From the NCBI GenBank assembly GCA_944472135.2, contig OX235270.1:138895632-138959631 (forward strand): 64,000 nt of DNA. Direction: 5' to 3'. The notes under the pieces were generated by a model. The model had not been told where the DNA came from. It worked only from the letters and a program-made list of their open reading frames with translations, and did no database searches. The position numbers were made by a program, and so were the translations under genes. This document shows, piece after piece, positions 47,301 through 52,212 of this stretch (positions are counted from its first letter, which is position 1; every line of letters begins with the position of its first letter). The DNA is from Trichobilharzia regenti. Its lineage: Eukaryota; Platyhelminthes; Trematoda; Strigeidida; Schistosomatidae.

Positions 47301-47640
47301 TTTTTAATTATTTTGTCAACCCATTCTGAAAAAGAATTAAAACCTCTTATTTATTTATTGAATTGAATTTTTGATTTTCCCGTCGATTGATTGGACCGAA
47401 GTGCTCGGTCTCAGGTTGACATGTCGGCTTCTTGTGCAGATGCTTCGACGATGTCCACTGCTAGCCACCATCCACCAATTGTATACTCTTATTTATTTAT
47501 TTATTTATATTTCTTTTCAGATGTCCGCTCGTGTTGTAAGCGCTTCTGTTGAACAGACTCTTTCCGATTTGATCTATTTAGTAGAAAAAGAAGGATTTAT
47601 TGAAAAGACACTCAATTCATGTGGTCCGAGATTCCGTTAA
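21087..47640 (+). CDS. ASH2L: ASH2 (ASH2L-like) subunit of the COMPASS H3K4 methyltransferase, 11 exons
   Basis: Exons: 21087-21169, 21206-21295, 21337-21601, 21631-21696, 22702-23276, 26509-26651, 32269-32436, 34557-34900, 36913-37005, 43497-43658, 47521-47640. All introns are GT-AG, phases agree, and the total of 2109 nt predicts 702 aa. Residues 26-74 form the ASH2-type PHD finger (CYC, CSVC, HLEC, CKKC), followed by the winged-helix region ([18 protein letters not shown]). Exon 5 is Ser-rich linker with a basic patch (WRKRR) near residue 245. The SPRY domain (about 360-660) shows [51 protein letters not shown] and FYRNG. The C-terminal helix [13 protein letters not shown] matches the DPY30-binding helix. 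The protein acts in nuclear SET1/MLL complexes with WDR5 and RBBP5, by family knowledge. The start is the first ATG and gives the PHD frame after removal of the 36-bp intron. A Ser/Asn-rich loop of about 60 aa in exon 8 is unusual. Confidence 0.95.
22325..22570 (-). mobile_element. tRNA-headed SINE in ASH2 intron 4
   Basis: On the minus strand the unit begins near 22566 with a tRNA-like head. It has an A-box-like TGGCACAGAGGTT and a B box GGTTCGATCCC (about 22503-22513), and continues into a body shared with the SINE at 28008. It ends near 22325 at CCCTTCACG and the T run. The pol III boxes and shared body support the SINE call. Confidence 0.75.
23277..25470. other. ASH2 intron 5, left part, no gene seen
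   Basis: AT-rich intronic sequence. The ORF at 24109-24384 translates to hydrophobic low-complexity sequence without motifs and is not supported as a gene. Confidence 0.6.
25475..25552 (-). mobile_element. Short RTE-1 3' end remnant
   Basis: TGTGTGTTTTCGACATAGAACTTTGCAC followed by GTGCGGCAGTTCAAGTCGCC is the reverse complement of the 3' end found on the RTE-1 copies. Only about 75 bp remain. Confidence 0.7.
25660..25815 (+). mobile_element. Degenerate tRNA-headed SINE
   Basis: A B-box-like GGTTCAAAATCC lies at about 25715 with an A-box-like region about 50 bp upstream. The end near 25800 resembles a SINE body. It is decayed and lies inside ASH2 intron 5. Confidence 0.45.
26063..26358. repeat. 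Long near-perfect inverted repeat (foldback), arms about 136 bp
   Basis: The left arm 26063-26200 and right arm 26224-26358 are reverse complements with only a few differences, separated by about 23 bp. The unit would form a hairpin of almost 300 nt in the ASH2 pre-mRNA. It could be a foldback or MITE-type element; no ORF is present. Confidence 0.85.
26668..26706. repeat. (TA)n microsatellite
   Basis: An uninterrupted TA run of about 38 bp, starting 17 bp after the exon 6 donor site. Confidence 0.9.
26991..27710 (+). CDS. Intronless chimaerin-like RhoGAP ORF inside ASH2 intron 6
   Basis: This 239-aa frame is a complete RhoGAP domain, which accelerates GTP hydrolysis by Rho/Rac-type GTPases. 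The arginine-finger segment EGLYRIHG lies at residues 50-57 (Arg54), followed by [20 protein letters not shown], the stabilising helix with [14 protein letters not shown], and [12 protein letters not shown]. The first residues, [19 protein letters not shown], match the junction between a C1 domain and RhoGAP in chimaerins, but no C1 or SH2 sequence lies upstream; a stop occurs seven codons earlier in AT repeats. The frame has no ATG before the domain (the first codon given is TTG). ASH2 exon 6 ends only 340 bp upstream on the same strand. A 5'-truncated retrocopy is the simplest reading; a nested gene or assembly join are alternatives. AATAAA occurs near 27852. Confidence 0.8.
   Translation: MCNCVPDIKQMKRVFGVNLTNLARAENKAVPTLLIKCIQEIERRGGLFCEGLYRIHGNYDLVEELRIEFDKDPELANISEAHVRDINALTSLIKSFLRQSPVPLITNEAYPDLLYVVRNDRLVEQEKLDLLKKVFSRLPGAHYESLRYFINDIHRVAEKQEINMMTTANLAIVLSPTLLSSSYTDPISCLAGTLFEHALIELLIKHCAYLLPPSGRWYTTPRPNELIDGVMHSSSLLVR
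28008..28402 (+). mobile_element. tRNA-headed SINE with internally duplicated body
   Basis: The head has A-box-like TGGCATAGCGGTTAGC (about 28010) and B box GGTTCGGTCCC (about 28053). The body of about 156 bp, beginning ATGCCAGTAATAAAACTGG, is present twice in tandem (about 28095-28247 and 28249-28402) with only one or two differences. The body matches the SINE at 22325-22570. It lies in ASH2 intron 6. Confidence 0.8.
28723..31735 (+). mobile_element. RTE-1 retrotransposon copy A, endonuclease region deleted
   Basis: The copy starts with CGACCGATAGCTGCTACC, the same 5' end as the full-length copy at 52228-55990, and ends with CGAAAACAGACAG. Its leader (28723 to about 29455) runs straight into the region after the endonuclease, so about 0.75 kb coding for the endonuclease is missing. 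The reverse transcriptase frame is intact. No clear target duplication was found. It lies in ASH2 intron 6 in sense orientation. Confidence 0.85.
29551..31548 (+). CDS. RTE-clade reverse transcriptase, endonuclease missing
   Basis: This is a 665-aa open frame of RTE-1 copy [15 protein letters not shown] (about residues 166-179) opens the RT domain. [17 protein letters not shown] near 290, [14 protein letters not shown] near 348 and YADD at residue 391 are RT core motifs. The C-terminal part with [13 protein letters not shown] near 572 is typical of RTE proteins. The frame is also open upstream ([10 protein letters not shown]), where the natural protein continues into an endonuclease that is deleted here. 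RTE proteins reverse-transcribe their RNA at a nicked target; without endonuclease this copy could not nick by itself. The start shown is a GTG and is not the natural one. Confidence 0.9.
   Translation: MNKVNPKVSKNHWISTASSELIDARRLIPASSEFNEERKLHKRKLTKSLRKDREQWWATKAKEMEKALRIGNTRQLFGLIRETGGRRQIISETISEKNGTIISSQDRRLDRWKEHYEEQFNLPTATLNLPSIQHLPEWDINTGPPSLTEVTKAVTNLKLGKAAGPDGMTPEVFKYGGDSLLSGLTEVLGSVWESEEVPSGWCKSLIIPIYKKGDKSSCDNHRGISLTNIVSKVLGSIIMRRLSGAREAQTRESQAGFRPGRGCIDHIFTLRQILEHRHSYRRPTVIIFLDLKAAFDSVDREVLWRCLAVKGIPRKYIALIKALYSYSYSQVRAYGELSSELMTTSGVRQGCPLSPFLFNFIIDVLMDLTLGDFSDSGIDLLPGNNLVDLEYADDIVLLGEDADEMQSLLNTLSRNLRMFGMRFAPAKCKMMLQDWTTSTPSLKIGSEVVEHVDRFTYLGSTISPNGLISDEISARIQGARFAFVSLRRLWRRRDVRLSTKGRVYCSSVRSVLLYGCETWPLRVEDMKRLAVFDHRCLRSISRVKWHNKVSNMEVRRRVLGKQGKSIDEVVKLQRLRWLGHVLRMPSHRLPRRAMLADIGSGWKKASGGQTKTWHQSMKSTTVGLSHVGRCRLPGWGPRDGKNLWLETIGDMAQNRSQWRRCIHSL
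31817..32211 (+). mobile_element. 5'-truncated RTE-1 fragment
   Basis: The last about 65 codons and 3' end of RTE-1 are recognisable but diverged from copy A (GAGTCAGGCTGGAAAAGAGC to AAACAGACAGACAG). CTTTATTG near 31797 and after 32211 may be its target duplication. It ends 57 bp before ASH2 exon 7. Confidence 0.8.
32640..34075 (+). mobile_element. Penelope-like element 1 (RT plus GIY-YIG), 5'-truncated
   Basis: The reverse transcriptase frame runs from 32667 to 33800 with one in-frame TAA at 33048-33050. [18 protein letters not shown] opens it, [12 protein letters not shown] is motif A, and YTDDIF (about 33180) is the active site. After 33801 a GIY-YIG nuclease follows in other frames: [16 protein letters not shown], then [10 protein letters not shown], then a shifted frame to 34067. 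RT followed by GIY-YIG is diagnostic of Penelope-like elements. The stop and frameshifts make this copy inactive. It lies in ASH2 intron 7, sense orientation. Confidence 0.88.
34114..34152. repeat. (TA)n microsatellite
   Basis: A TA run of about 38 bp just downstream of Penelope-like element 1. Confidence 0.9.
35040..35525 (+). mobile_element. Decayed RTE 3' fragment
   Basis: Degenerate plus-strand translation resembling the C-terminal end of RTE proteins ([15 protein letters not shown]), followed by an ATAATAATA tail. Many stops. It lies in ASH2 intron 8. Confidence 0.5.
35526..36840 (-). mobile_element. LINE fragment (jockey/CR1-type RT 3' half)
   Basis: The minus-strand frame 36838-36335 (167 aa) contains [17 protein letters not shown] and [14 protein letters not shown], followed by a typical post-RT segment. 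This is the region after the RT active site of jockey/CR1-like LINEs. The 3' tail, rich in TTATTATA, ends near 35526. The 5' half with the active site is absent. Confidence 0.75.
37550..39225 (-). mobile_element. Penelope-like element 2 (RT plus GIY-YIG), inserted in RTE endonuclease sequence
   Basis: One minus-strand frame from about 39225 to about 37900 reads as a Penelope-like protein with in-frame stops at 38900-38902 and near 38312. [41 protein letters not shown] and RYLDDTF (about 38738) are RT motifs, and [12 protein letters not shown] follows. The GIY-YIG part has [17 protein letters not shown]. It is a different family from the copy at 32640. Its 5' end is fused within a codon run to RTE endonuclease sequence (GDMNAKV then RPKIHKT), showing insertion into, or template switching with, an RTE. 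It lies in ASH2 intron 9, antisense. Confidence 0.87.
39226..40440 (-). mobile_element. Two partial RTE endonuclease segments in tandem
   Basis: The minus-strand frame 39772-39299 reads [16 protein letters not shown] followed by [18 protein letters not shown] and [12 protein letters not shown], so the end of one endonuclease is joined to the start of another. A more decayed start segment ([19 protein letters not shown]) lies at about 40440-40010, followed by the middle part ([18 protein letters not shown]) at about 39930-39850. The order is therefore N-terminal, C-terminal, N-terminal again. All pieces are broken. Confidence 0.75.
40441..41330. other. Intronic stretch without gene
   Basis: ASH2 intron 9. 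AT-rich sequence with a short CA-rich run near 41085-41110. No coding region was recognised. Confidence 0.6.
41335..42300 (-). mobile_element. Decayed RTE 3' half with (TTA)n tail
   Basis: On the minus strand, broken frames give [12 protein letters not shown] and [17 protein letters not shown], followed by the C-terminal RTE region. At 41335-41378 lies about 44 bp of TTA repeats, the reverse complement of the TAA-type tail. A run of CAA/CAG codons at 42122-42156 is an expanded glutamine tract in the relic. Confidence 0.7.
42469..42673. repeat. Perfect 62-bp inverted repeat with SINE/hammerhead loop
   Basis: Arms 42469-42530 and 42612-42673 are exact reverse complements by eye. The 81-bp spacer, read on the minus strand, is part of a tRNA-headed SINE. 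It includes hammerhead-like core segments: CTGATGA, stem II as GTCC CAAACTA GGAC, then GAAAC and CTGTC before CAGTACT. The left arm continues the SINE tail and the right arm is an inverted copy of it, so the SINE end has been duplicated palindromically. Confidence 0.85.
42843..43065 (+). mobile_element. tRNA-headed SINE carrying a hammerhead-ribozyme relic
   Basis: The A-box-like TGGCTCAATGG (about 42864) and B box GGTTCGAACCC (about 42909) form a pol III head. Then CTGATGA (42936-42942), a stem II remnant (GTC...GAC), GAAA (42962-42965) and the GTC cleavage site ending at 42973 appear in hammerhead order. TACTG (42931-42935) can pair with CAGTA (42974-42978) as stem I. Four extra G (42958-42961) between stem II and GAAA should weaken catalysis. 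Schistosome Sm-alpha SINEs are known to encode hammerheads. The tail GATGAAATCCTCCATG-like end is shared with the palindrome at 42469. Confidence 0.8.
43962..44555 (+). mobile_element. Diverged 5'-truncated RTE-1 fragment
   Basis: Similarity to RTE-1 begins around GGGGAAATCAATCGACGG (about 43975) and runs through the C-terminal codons and 3' end to a CAGTCAGTCAG run near 44553. Indels and stops are frequent. ASH2 intron 10, sense. Confidence 0.75.
44670..45495 (+). mobile_element. RTE-1 insertion with 5' inversion and 9-bp target duplication
   Basis: AGCTAGGAC occurs at 44670-44678 and at 45487-45495, flanking the insert. The direct part (about 44709-45486) encodes the last third of the RTE-1 protein, with a frame from 44741 to 45196, and the 3' end, nearly identical to copy A. 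The first about 34 bp (44679-44712) are the reverse complement of the same RTE-1 segment that follows, so the 5' end is inverted and overlaps. This is the pattern expected from twin priming or snap-back during target-primed reverse transcription. Confidence 0.85.
45496..46040. other. Intronic stretch without gene
   Basis: ASH2 intron 10; AT-rich; nothing recognised. Confidence 0.6.
46041..46797 (+). mobile_element. RTE-2 3' end, sense, left arm of a large inverted pair
   Basis: The frame 46351-46548 ([15 protein letters not shown] through [10 protein letters not shown]) is the C-terminal part of an RTE protein. It is preceded by [16 protein letters not shown] in another frame and followed by the terminal region and AATAATAATA tail. 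The whole segment is the reverse complement of about 48841-49579, with no difference seen by eye over long stretches. A CCTA tetranucleotide run lies near 46142-46160. Confidence 0.85.
46997..47212 (-). mobile_element. 192-bp RTE-1 3'-end insertion with 12-bp target duplication
   Basis: TGGTTTCCCAAT occurs at 46997-47008 and 47201-47212. The insert 47009-47200 is the reverse complement of the RTE-1 3' non-coding end plus the last codons. It is antisense in ASH2 intron 10 and is the cleanest example here of a strongly 5'-truncated RTE insertion. Confidence 0.88.
47384..47497 (+). mobile_element. SINE relic with internal deletion
   Basis: It matches the start (GATTGGACCGAAGTGCT to GATGATGTC) and the end (CACTGCTAGCCACCATCCACC) of the SINE at 63166-63412. 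The central tRNA B box and hammerhead part are missing. It lies 24 bp before ASH2 exon 11. Confidence 0.7.
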
Positions 47641-48530
47641 CTGTTTAAAGAAATCATTACTATAATATATGACTTTATTATAAACTATATATATTCCATC
47701 TCTTGTGTTTCGAGAAACAACATATTTTTACCTTGAATTCATCATCCATCCATGCTGTTGTTGACAACAAACTGAATGAAGTACATTCATGTCAGGTTTT
47801 TGCAGTATTCTCATTTGCAAATCTCATGAGTTTATGTACAATTAACTTTTAGCTATATATTATTATTATTTGGTTTTTTGACGCACTTTTTTATCTTTGT
47901 GAAATGTTGTAGCACGTAACAGTATTTATTGTACAGATGTATATGTATATGTGCACTTCTCTCTTTCTTTCTATCCAACCTCACTGGAGGAATATGAATA
48001 CTGCATAAAAATAAAATGAAGGGATATTTTAACCTTTCAAAACTTCATTGTTGTGTGTGTGTGTGTCGAAATTTGTTTGCTTTGTTTTTGTTTTTTGTGG
48101 AAACTGTCATTTTAGTGGTGTACTGTTTCAATATTTCTTTTTGTGCACAAGTCGATTGCTTGTCATCTCTTCGGTTACACTATCAACTATAATATGGTGG
48201 AATCCTTGCAGTACCTGGCTGGCTGTTTCACACATCTATGTAATATGTGATTAGCTGTTCGTATTTATTTGATGATTGTGTTCACTAATTTGATTAGGAT
48301 TACAAATTCCAATGTCTCGTTCACTGACGAGAATATATACACTGCAGTTTTCTACGTTTGTTAACAAATCGAAAATATTTGAAATATTTTGAAAGTACAA
48401 TGTTGTTACCACTGTTCTCTGTCAGCTTCTTTCAACAATGAATAAAAAATAAAGTGTTGGCCTATTGATTCGTTTAGTTGTTTTTTTTCATTCCTTTTGC
48501 GTTTCGAGTGGAACATATGTCTTCAAGCTT
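47641..48530 (+). other. 3' untranslated and downstream region of ASH2
   Basis: No gene is seen after the ASH2 stop codon. Candidate poly(A) signals AATAAA lie at 48010-48015 and 48441-48446. The first would give a 3' UTR of about 390 nt. Confidence 0.55.
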
Positions 48531-48534
48531 ATAA

Positions 48535-48830
48535 ATCTCAGTGACGCTGGTAGACTGACTGGCTGACTGGGTTCAACAAAGAACTTTTCACCGATGTGCA
48601 GCTGGTCGAGCTGCTACACTCCATGTAACACACAAAGCAAGAGAAGAAAGTAAAAATGAATGCAAAATAGAGACAGTTAACAGCGTTATGAGACAAAATG
48701 AATAGTAATAACGAAGAACAATACAGTTCCATTGGAAATTATAAGTCACAAGGAGTGGATGCATCTGCGCCATTCAGAACGAGGATTTCGAATCATATCA
48801 CCGATTGTCTCCAGCCATTGGTTTTTATTA
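48535..48830 (-). mobile_element. RTE-1 3' fragment
   Basis: The minus strand carries the last codons (WLETIGDM...EWRRCIHSL type) and the 3' end of RTE-1. The copy is diverged from copies A and B. It abuts the RTE-2 tail at 48841. Confidence 0.75.
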
Positions 48831-49662
48831 TTATTATTTCCTTTAATTCCTAGAGGAACATAGGGCTTCAGCCGAGCGTCTCCATTGCGTTCGGTTCTCT
48901 GCCAACGTTTTCACCTGGCTCCAAGTCCATCCACATGCCTTCATATACTCTTCACATGACCTCCTCCAAGTCACCTTCACACTGACGACCAACTCGCTGC
49001 TTCCCTTTCGGGTTACACTTCAGCAATGGCTTGTCTACTGATGTCACTTGTTGGTTTGTTTCCTCAGAGTATGGCCTATCCAATCCACCTCCATTTCTTC
49101 CTGATTATTTGTTGCACAATAGGTTCCTGCTGGGCTCGTTTGCTCCCAGAGATGCGTATTGCTGATCTTTTCTGACCGGCCATCTGATCTTGAGTGGTAT
49201 TGAGCGAAGACAGCTGTTGATTAAGGTCTGTAGTTTGTTTGAGGTGCTCCTCATGACGCCCAATGCAAGTCACCGATCCATATGTTAAGTAGTACTGACT
49301 GACTTCACATTGGAGTTGAAAATCCGGATATTATTTTTGATGTTGAGTGCTGTTGATCTCCACACAGACTTGAGAGTAATGAAAGCTTGTGTTGCTTTCC
49401 CGATGATCCTTGCTTTGATATCCCCATCCGTAACGTCCGCCAGTATATGAAACGATGGGTACGTAGGTAGGTAGGTAGGTAAAGGAGGTTGCTTCTTTCA
49501 GATTCTTCTCATTTATGCTGATTGTTGTTGTTGCTGCTGGCCAGAAATCTTCATCACCTATGTTTTCTCTACGTCCACCTGAATTCCTATCTTTGATGCT
49601 TCTTCTGGCCACTTGTTGCTTTTCACCTGCATATCTTTCAGTTTTCGGGAAATCAAACATAT

Positions 49663-49975
49663 ATCATCGGTTGAGAAAATTGAAACAATTAGTCCCTTTG
49701 ATAAATTTGAATAATGCATTAAGAAGACAAATTTCGCGAGATGATATCTTCATTTCGTAGTTTCTTTACCCTGGACTACATGACCTATCTAAGTATGATT
49801 AGTCATTAGTATGTACTTTTGTTTTTTTATTCAACTGAGTTATTGTCATGAACTTTATTTTATTATTGTTAACCATGTTAGCTGTAAAGCGGTTGTAAAG
49901 AAACTACGAAATGAAGATATCATCTCGCGAAATTTGTCTTCTTTAATGCCTTATTCAAATATATGATCAGCGAAG
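49663..49975. mobile_element. MITE-like element with about 64-bp inverted repeats
   Basis: The segment from about 49697 (TTGAATAATGCATTAAGAAG) reads inverted at its other end (CTTCTTTAATGCCTTATTCAA, to about 49970). The arms are about 64 bp with few mismatches. There is no ORF. It sits in the RTE-2 active-site codons: DLDFAD lies on one side and GATGATATATG then a continuing RT frame on the other. GAT(C/G)ATAT on both sides may be an 8-bp target duplication. A second copy of one end is at 63826-64000. Confidence 0.75.
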
Positions 49976-50234
49976 TCCAGATCCTCCAAGTTTTTTGTGT
50001 AAGTCCATTTTAAGCCTGTTTCCTCATTGCACGTTGTCTGTCGCATTATCCAACCTACTGCAATCAGGAAATTCATTGTTGATAATATACAGCCTTGCCT
50101 CACTCCCATCCTCACTTCGAAGGCTTCCGTGAGTTTCCCGTTGTGGATTACTTGGCATGCAGCATTGTCGTATAACTGTCGGATGAGATGTATAATTGTC
50201 GATGGGACCCTGTAGTAGCGAAGTAGTTGCCAAA

Positions 50235-51179
50235 TCACCTCTCGATCGATGCTGCGCTGTCGAAGGCCTTTTTAAAGTCGAAATTGAGATAGAGAGGTGA
50301 CGGCCATTCTAAGCTTTTCTCAATGATGATCCGTACAGTGGCGATTTGATCAATACATGACTTGTTTCTTCTGAATCCAGCTTGTTCCGGTCGGAGTTTT
50401 TCATCCAGGTTGGCTTGTTTGATTCTCTTCAGGATGACGTGGCTTAGTATTTTGCTTGGGATGGACAGGAGCATAATTCCACACCAGTTTTTGCATTGAC
50501 TTAAGTCTCCTTTCTTCGGTAGTTTGAGTAAGTATCCGTTCTTCCAATCCTCGGGTACTTTGCCCTCTTTCCAAACCTTCTCCAGTAATGGGGTTATCAA
50601 GTCCGCTGTTGTCTCTGGGTCCATTTTCAATGCTTCTGCTGGGATTCCATCTGGTCCTGGTGCTTTTCCAGCTTTGAGCATCTTGATTACATTCAGGACT
50701 TCTGATTTCGTCGGGGGGTCGATGTTCACTGGTAGTTCTGCTTCCGTTGTTGGTATTGTTGGGCGCGTTGTAGGTGGCGGTTGATTTAGAAGTCTATTGA
50801 AGTGTTCAGCCCGGTGTCTTCTTTGCTCTGCTTCTTTGGTGATTGACTTTCCATTGTCATTTTTTACTGACCTAATCTGTGTCGAATTTTTGCCCGATAG
50901 GTGCCTAGTTGTTTGGTAGAGTGTGGCGAGGTCTCCTTTGCCTGCAGCTTGTTCTGCTTCACTTGACATGGTTTCATGATATTTTATTTTGTCTTCCCTG
51001 GCACTCTTCTTTACTCTTTTGTTCAGTGTATTGTAGCTTGCATTCAGCTCCTGTTTTTGTTGGTCGTCGGTGCACTCGATAATCTTTTGTTTCACTGTCC
51101 TTCTCTCTTCTATTAGTCTCCAAGTGTCCGCAGTGAGCCACTGTTTGTCCAGTCTCTTCTTTCTGCCTATAACTTCCAT
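50235..51179 (-). pseudogene. RTE-2 linker and reverse transcriptase N-terminal half
   Basis: This is the longest open frame of the RTE-2 copy (314 aa). The first about 120 residues are a Lys/Glu-rich linker; the RT domain begins at KAGKAPGPDGIPAEALK. PKKGDLSQCKNWCGIMLLSIPSK and KSCIDQIATVRIIIEKSLEW are conserved RTE blocks, and FDFKKAFDS carries a catalytic Asp. A frameshift just after this separates it from the frame with GVRQGC. Not functional as it stands. Confidence 0.85.
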
Positions 51180-52212
51180 GCAGGTTTAACTCCACACCGT
51201 TTTCAAGTTTTCCCAGTGCTTTTCGACGCTGACCTTTTCGCTAGTGTTGATTTGTGTCTCGGCCTTGTCCTTTATGCTTGCAGTGAAAATGTCCTTTGTA
51301 TCCTGATCCTTTAGTTTTTGTGTGTTGAACTTGGCTTGTGGTCTATCTGCAGCTCCTGATTCTCTGAAGCTTTTAATTTGATTTGGATTGTCCCTTGTAC
51401 GAGATAGTGGTCTAAGCCAACGTCTGCTCCCCTTCTTACTTTTGTGTCTTGTAGGCTGCACCTCCACTTCCTTGAGGTTGGGATGAAGTCAATTAGGTTT
51501 TCGGTTCGCCCGTCTGGTGACACCCATGTAGCCTTGTGGATATCTTTGTGTCTGTATACGCTGCCACCAATCACTAGTTCATTGAAGGCGCAGAAGTCGG
51601 CGAACAGTTCTCCATTTTCATTCATTTCTCCGAGAGCTTCTCTACCCATGGTGAGTTCCTTTCCTGTGTTATCTGGTCCCGGTTTGGCCTTCATGTCTCC
51701 CATCAGTTTTTTAATGTCACCAGGTGGAATATTGTCCATTGTTGCCTGTAGTTGTCTTTGTTTTCGATGTCTGCGTTGTTTGTGGGTGAATAGTCGTCTG
51801 GTGTTACCAATCGCCTATGTCTTGTCCATCTCCTTCGCTTTCGGTCGCGAAGAATTCTTGTTAGTTTTCGTCTGAGTAGCTTTCGCTCCACAGTATAATT
51901 GGAGCTCGCCGGAATCAGTCTTATTGCGTCAATCAGTTCGCATGAGGTGCTAGAAATCCAATGGCTCTTACTAACTTTAGGTTTCAATACGTACCACCTA
52001 TAGTTTATACTTCTCAGTGTATCCTTCTTCCCTACTTGGACACCGAAGTCGCCTGCTAAAACAACTATATCTGAGCGTTTTGCTTTAAGCAACGAATTAG
52101 ATAGTTACAGGTAGAAATCATCCTTCAGTTCATCCGTAAGCGTAAGCGGAGACCATGAAAAGACAACGATGGGTAACGCCATCATTCCCTCTGTTAACGG
52201 ACTCATTCAGAT

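Larger units (their letters stand above)
48841..51830 (-). mobile_element. RTE-2 retrotransposon, 5'-truncated, split by a TIR element
   Basis: Minus-strand order is endonuclease (51739-51311: [47 protein letters not shown]), linker and RT start (51179-50235: GKAPGPDGIPAEALK, EQAGFRRNKSCIDQI, NFDFKKAFDS), RT core (50238-49975: GVRQGCILS, then DLDFAD at the active site), the TIR insertion, then the RT end and C-terminus (49663-48841). Frameshifts separate the pieces. The first codons seen correspond to YSPTNNAD in the middle of the endonuclease. The 3' segment is the right arm of the inverted pair with 46041-46797. Confidence 0.85.
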
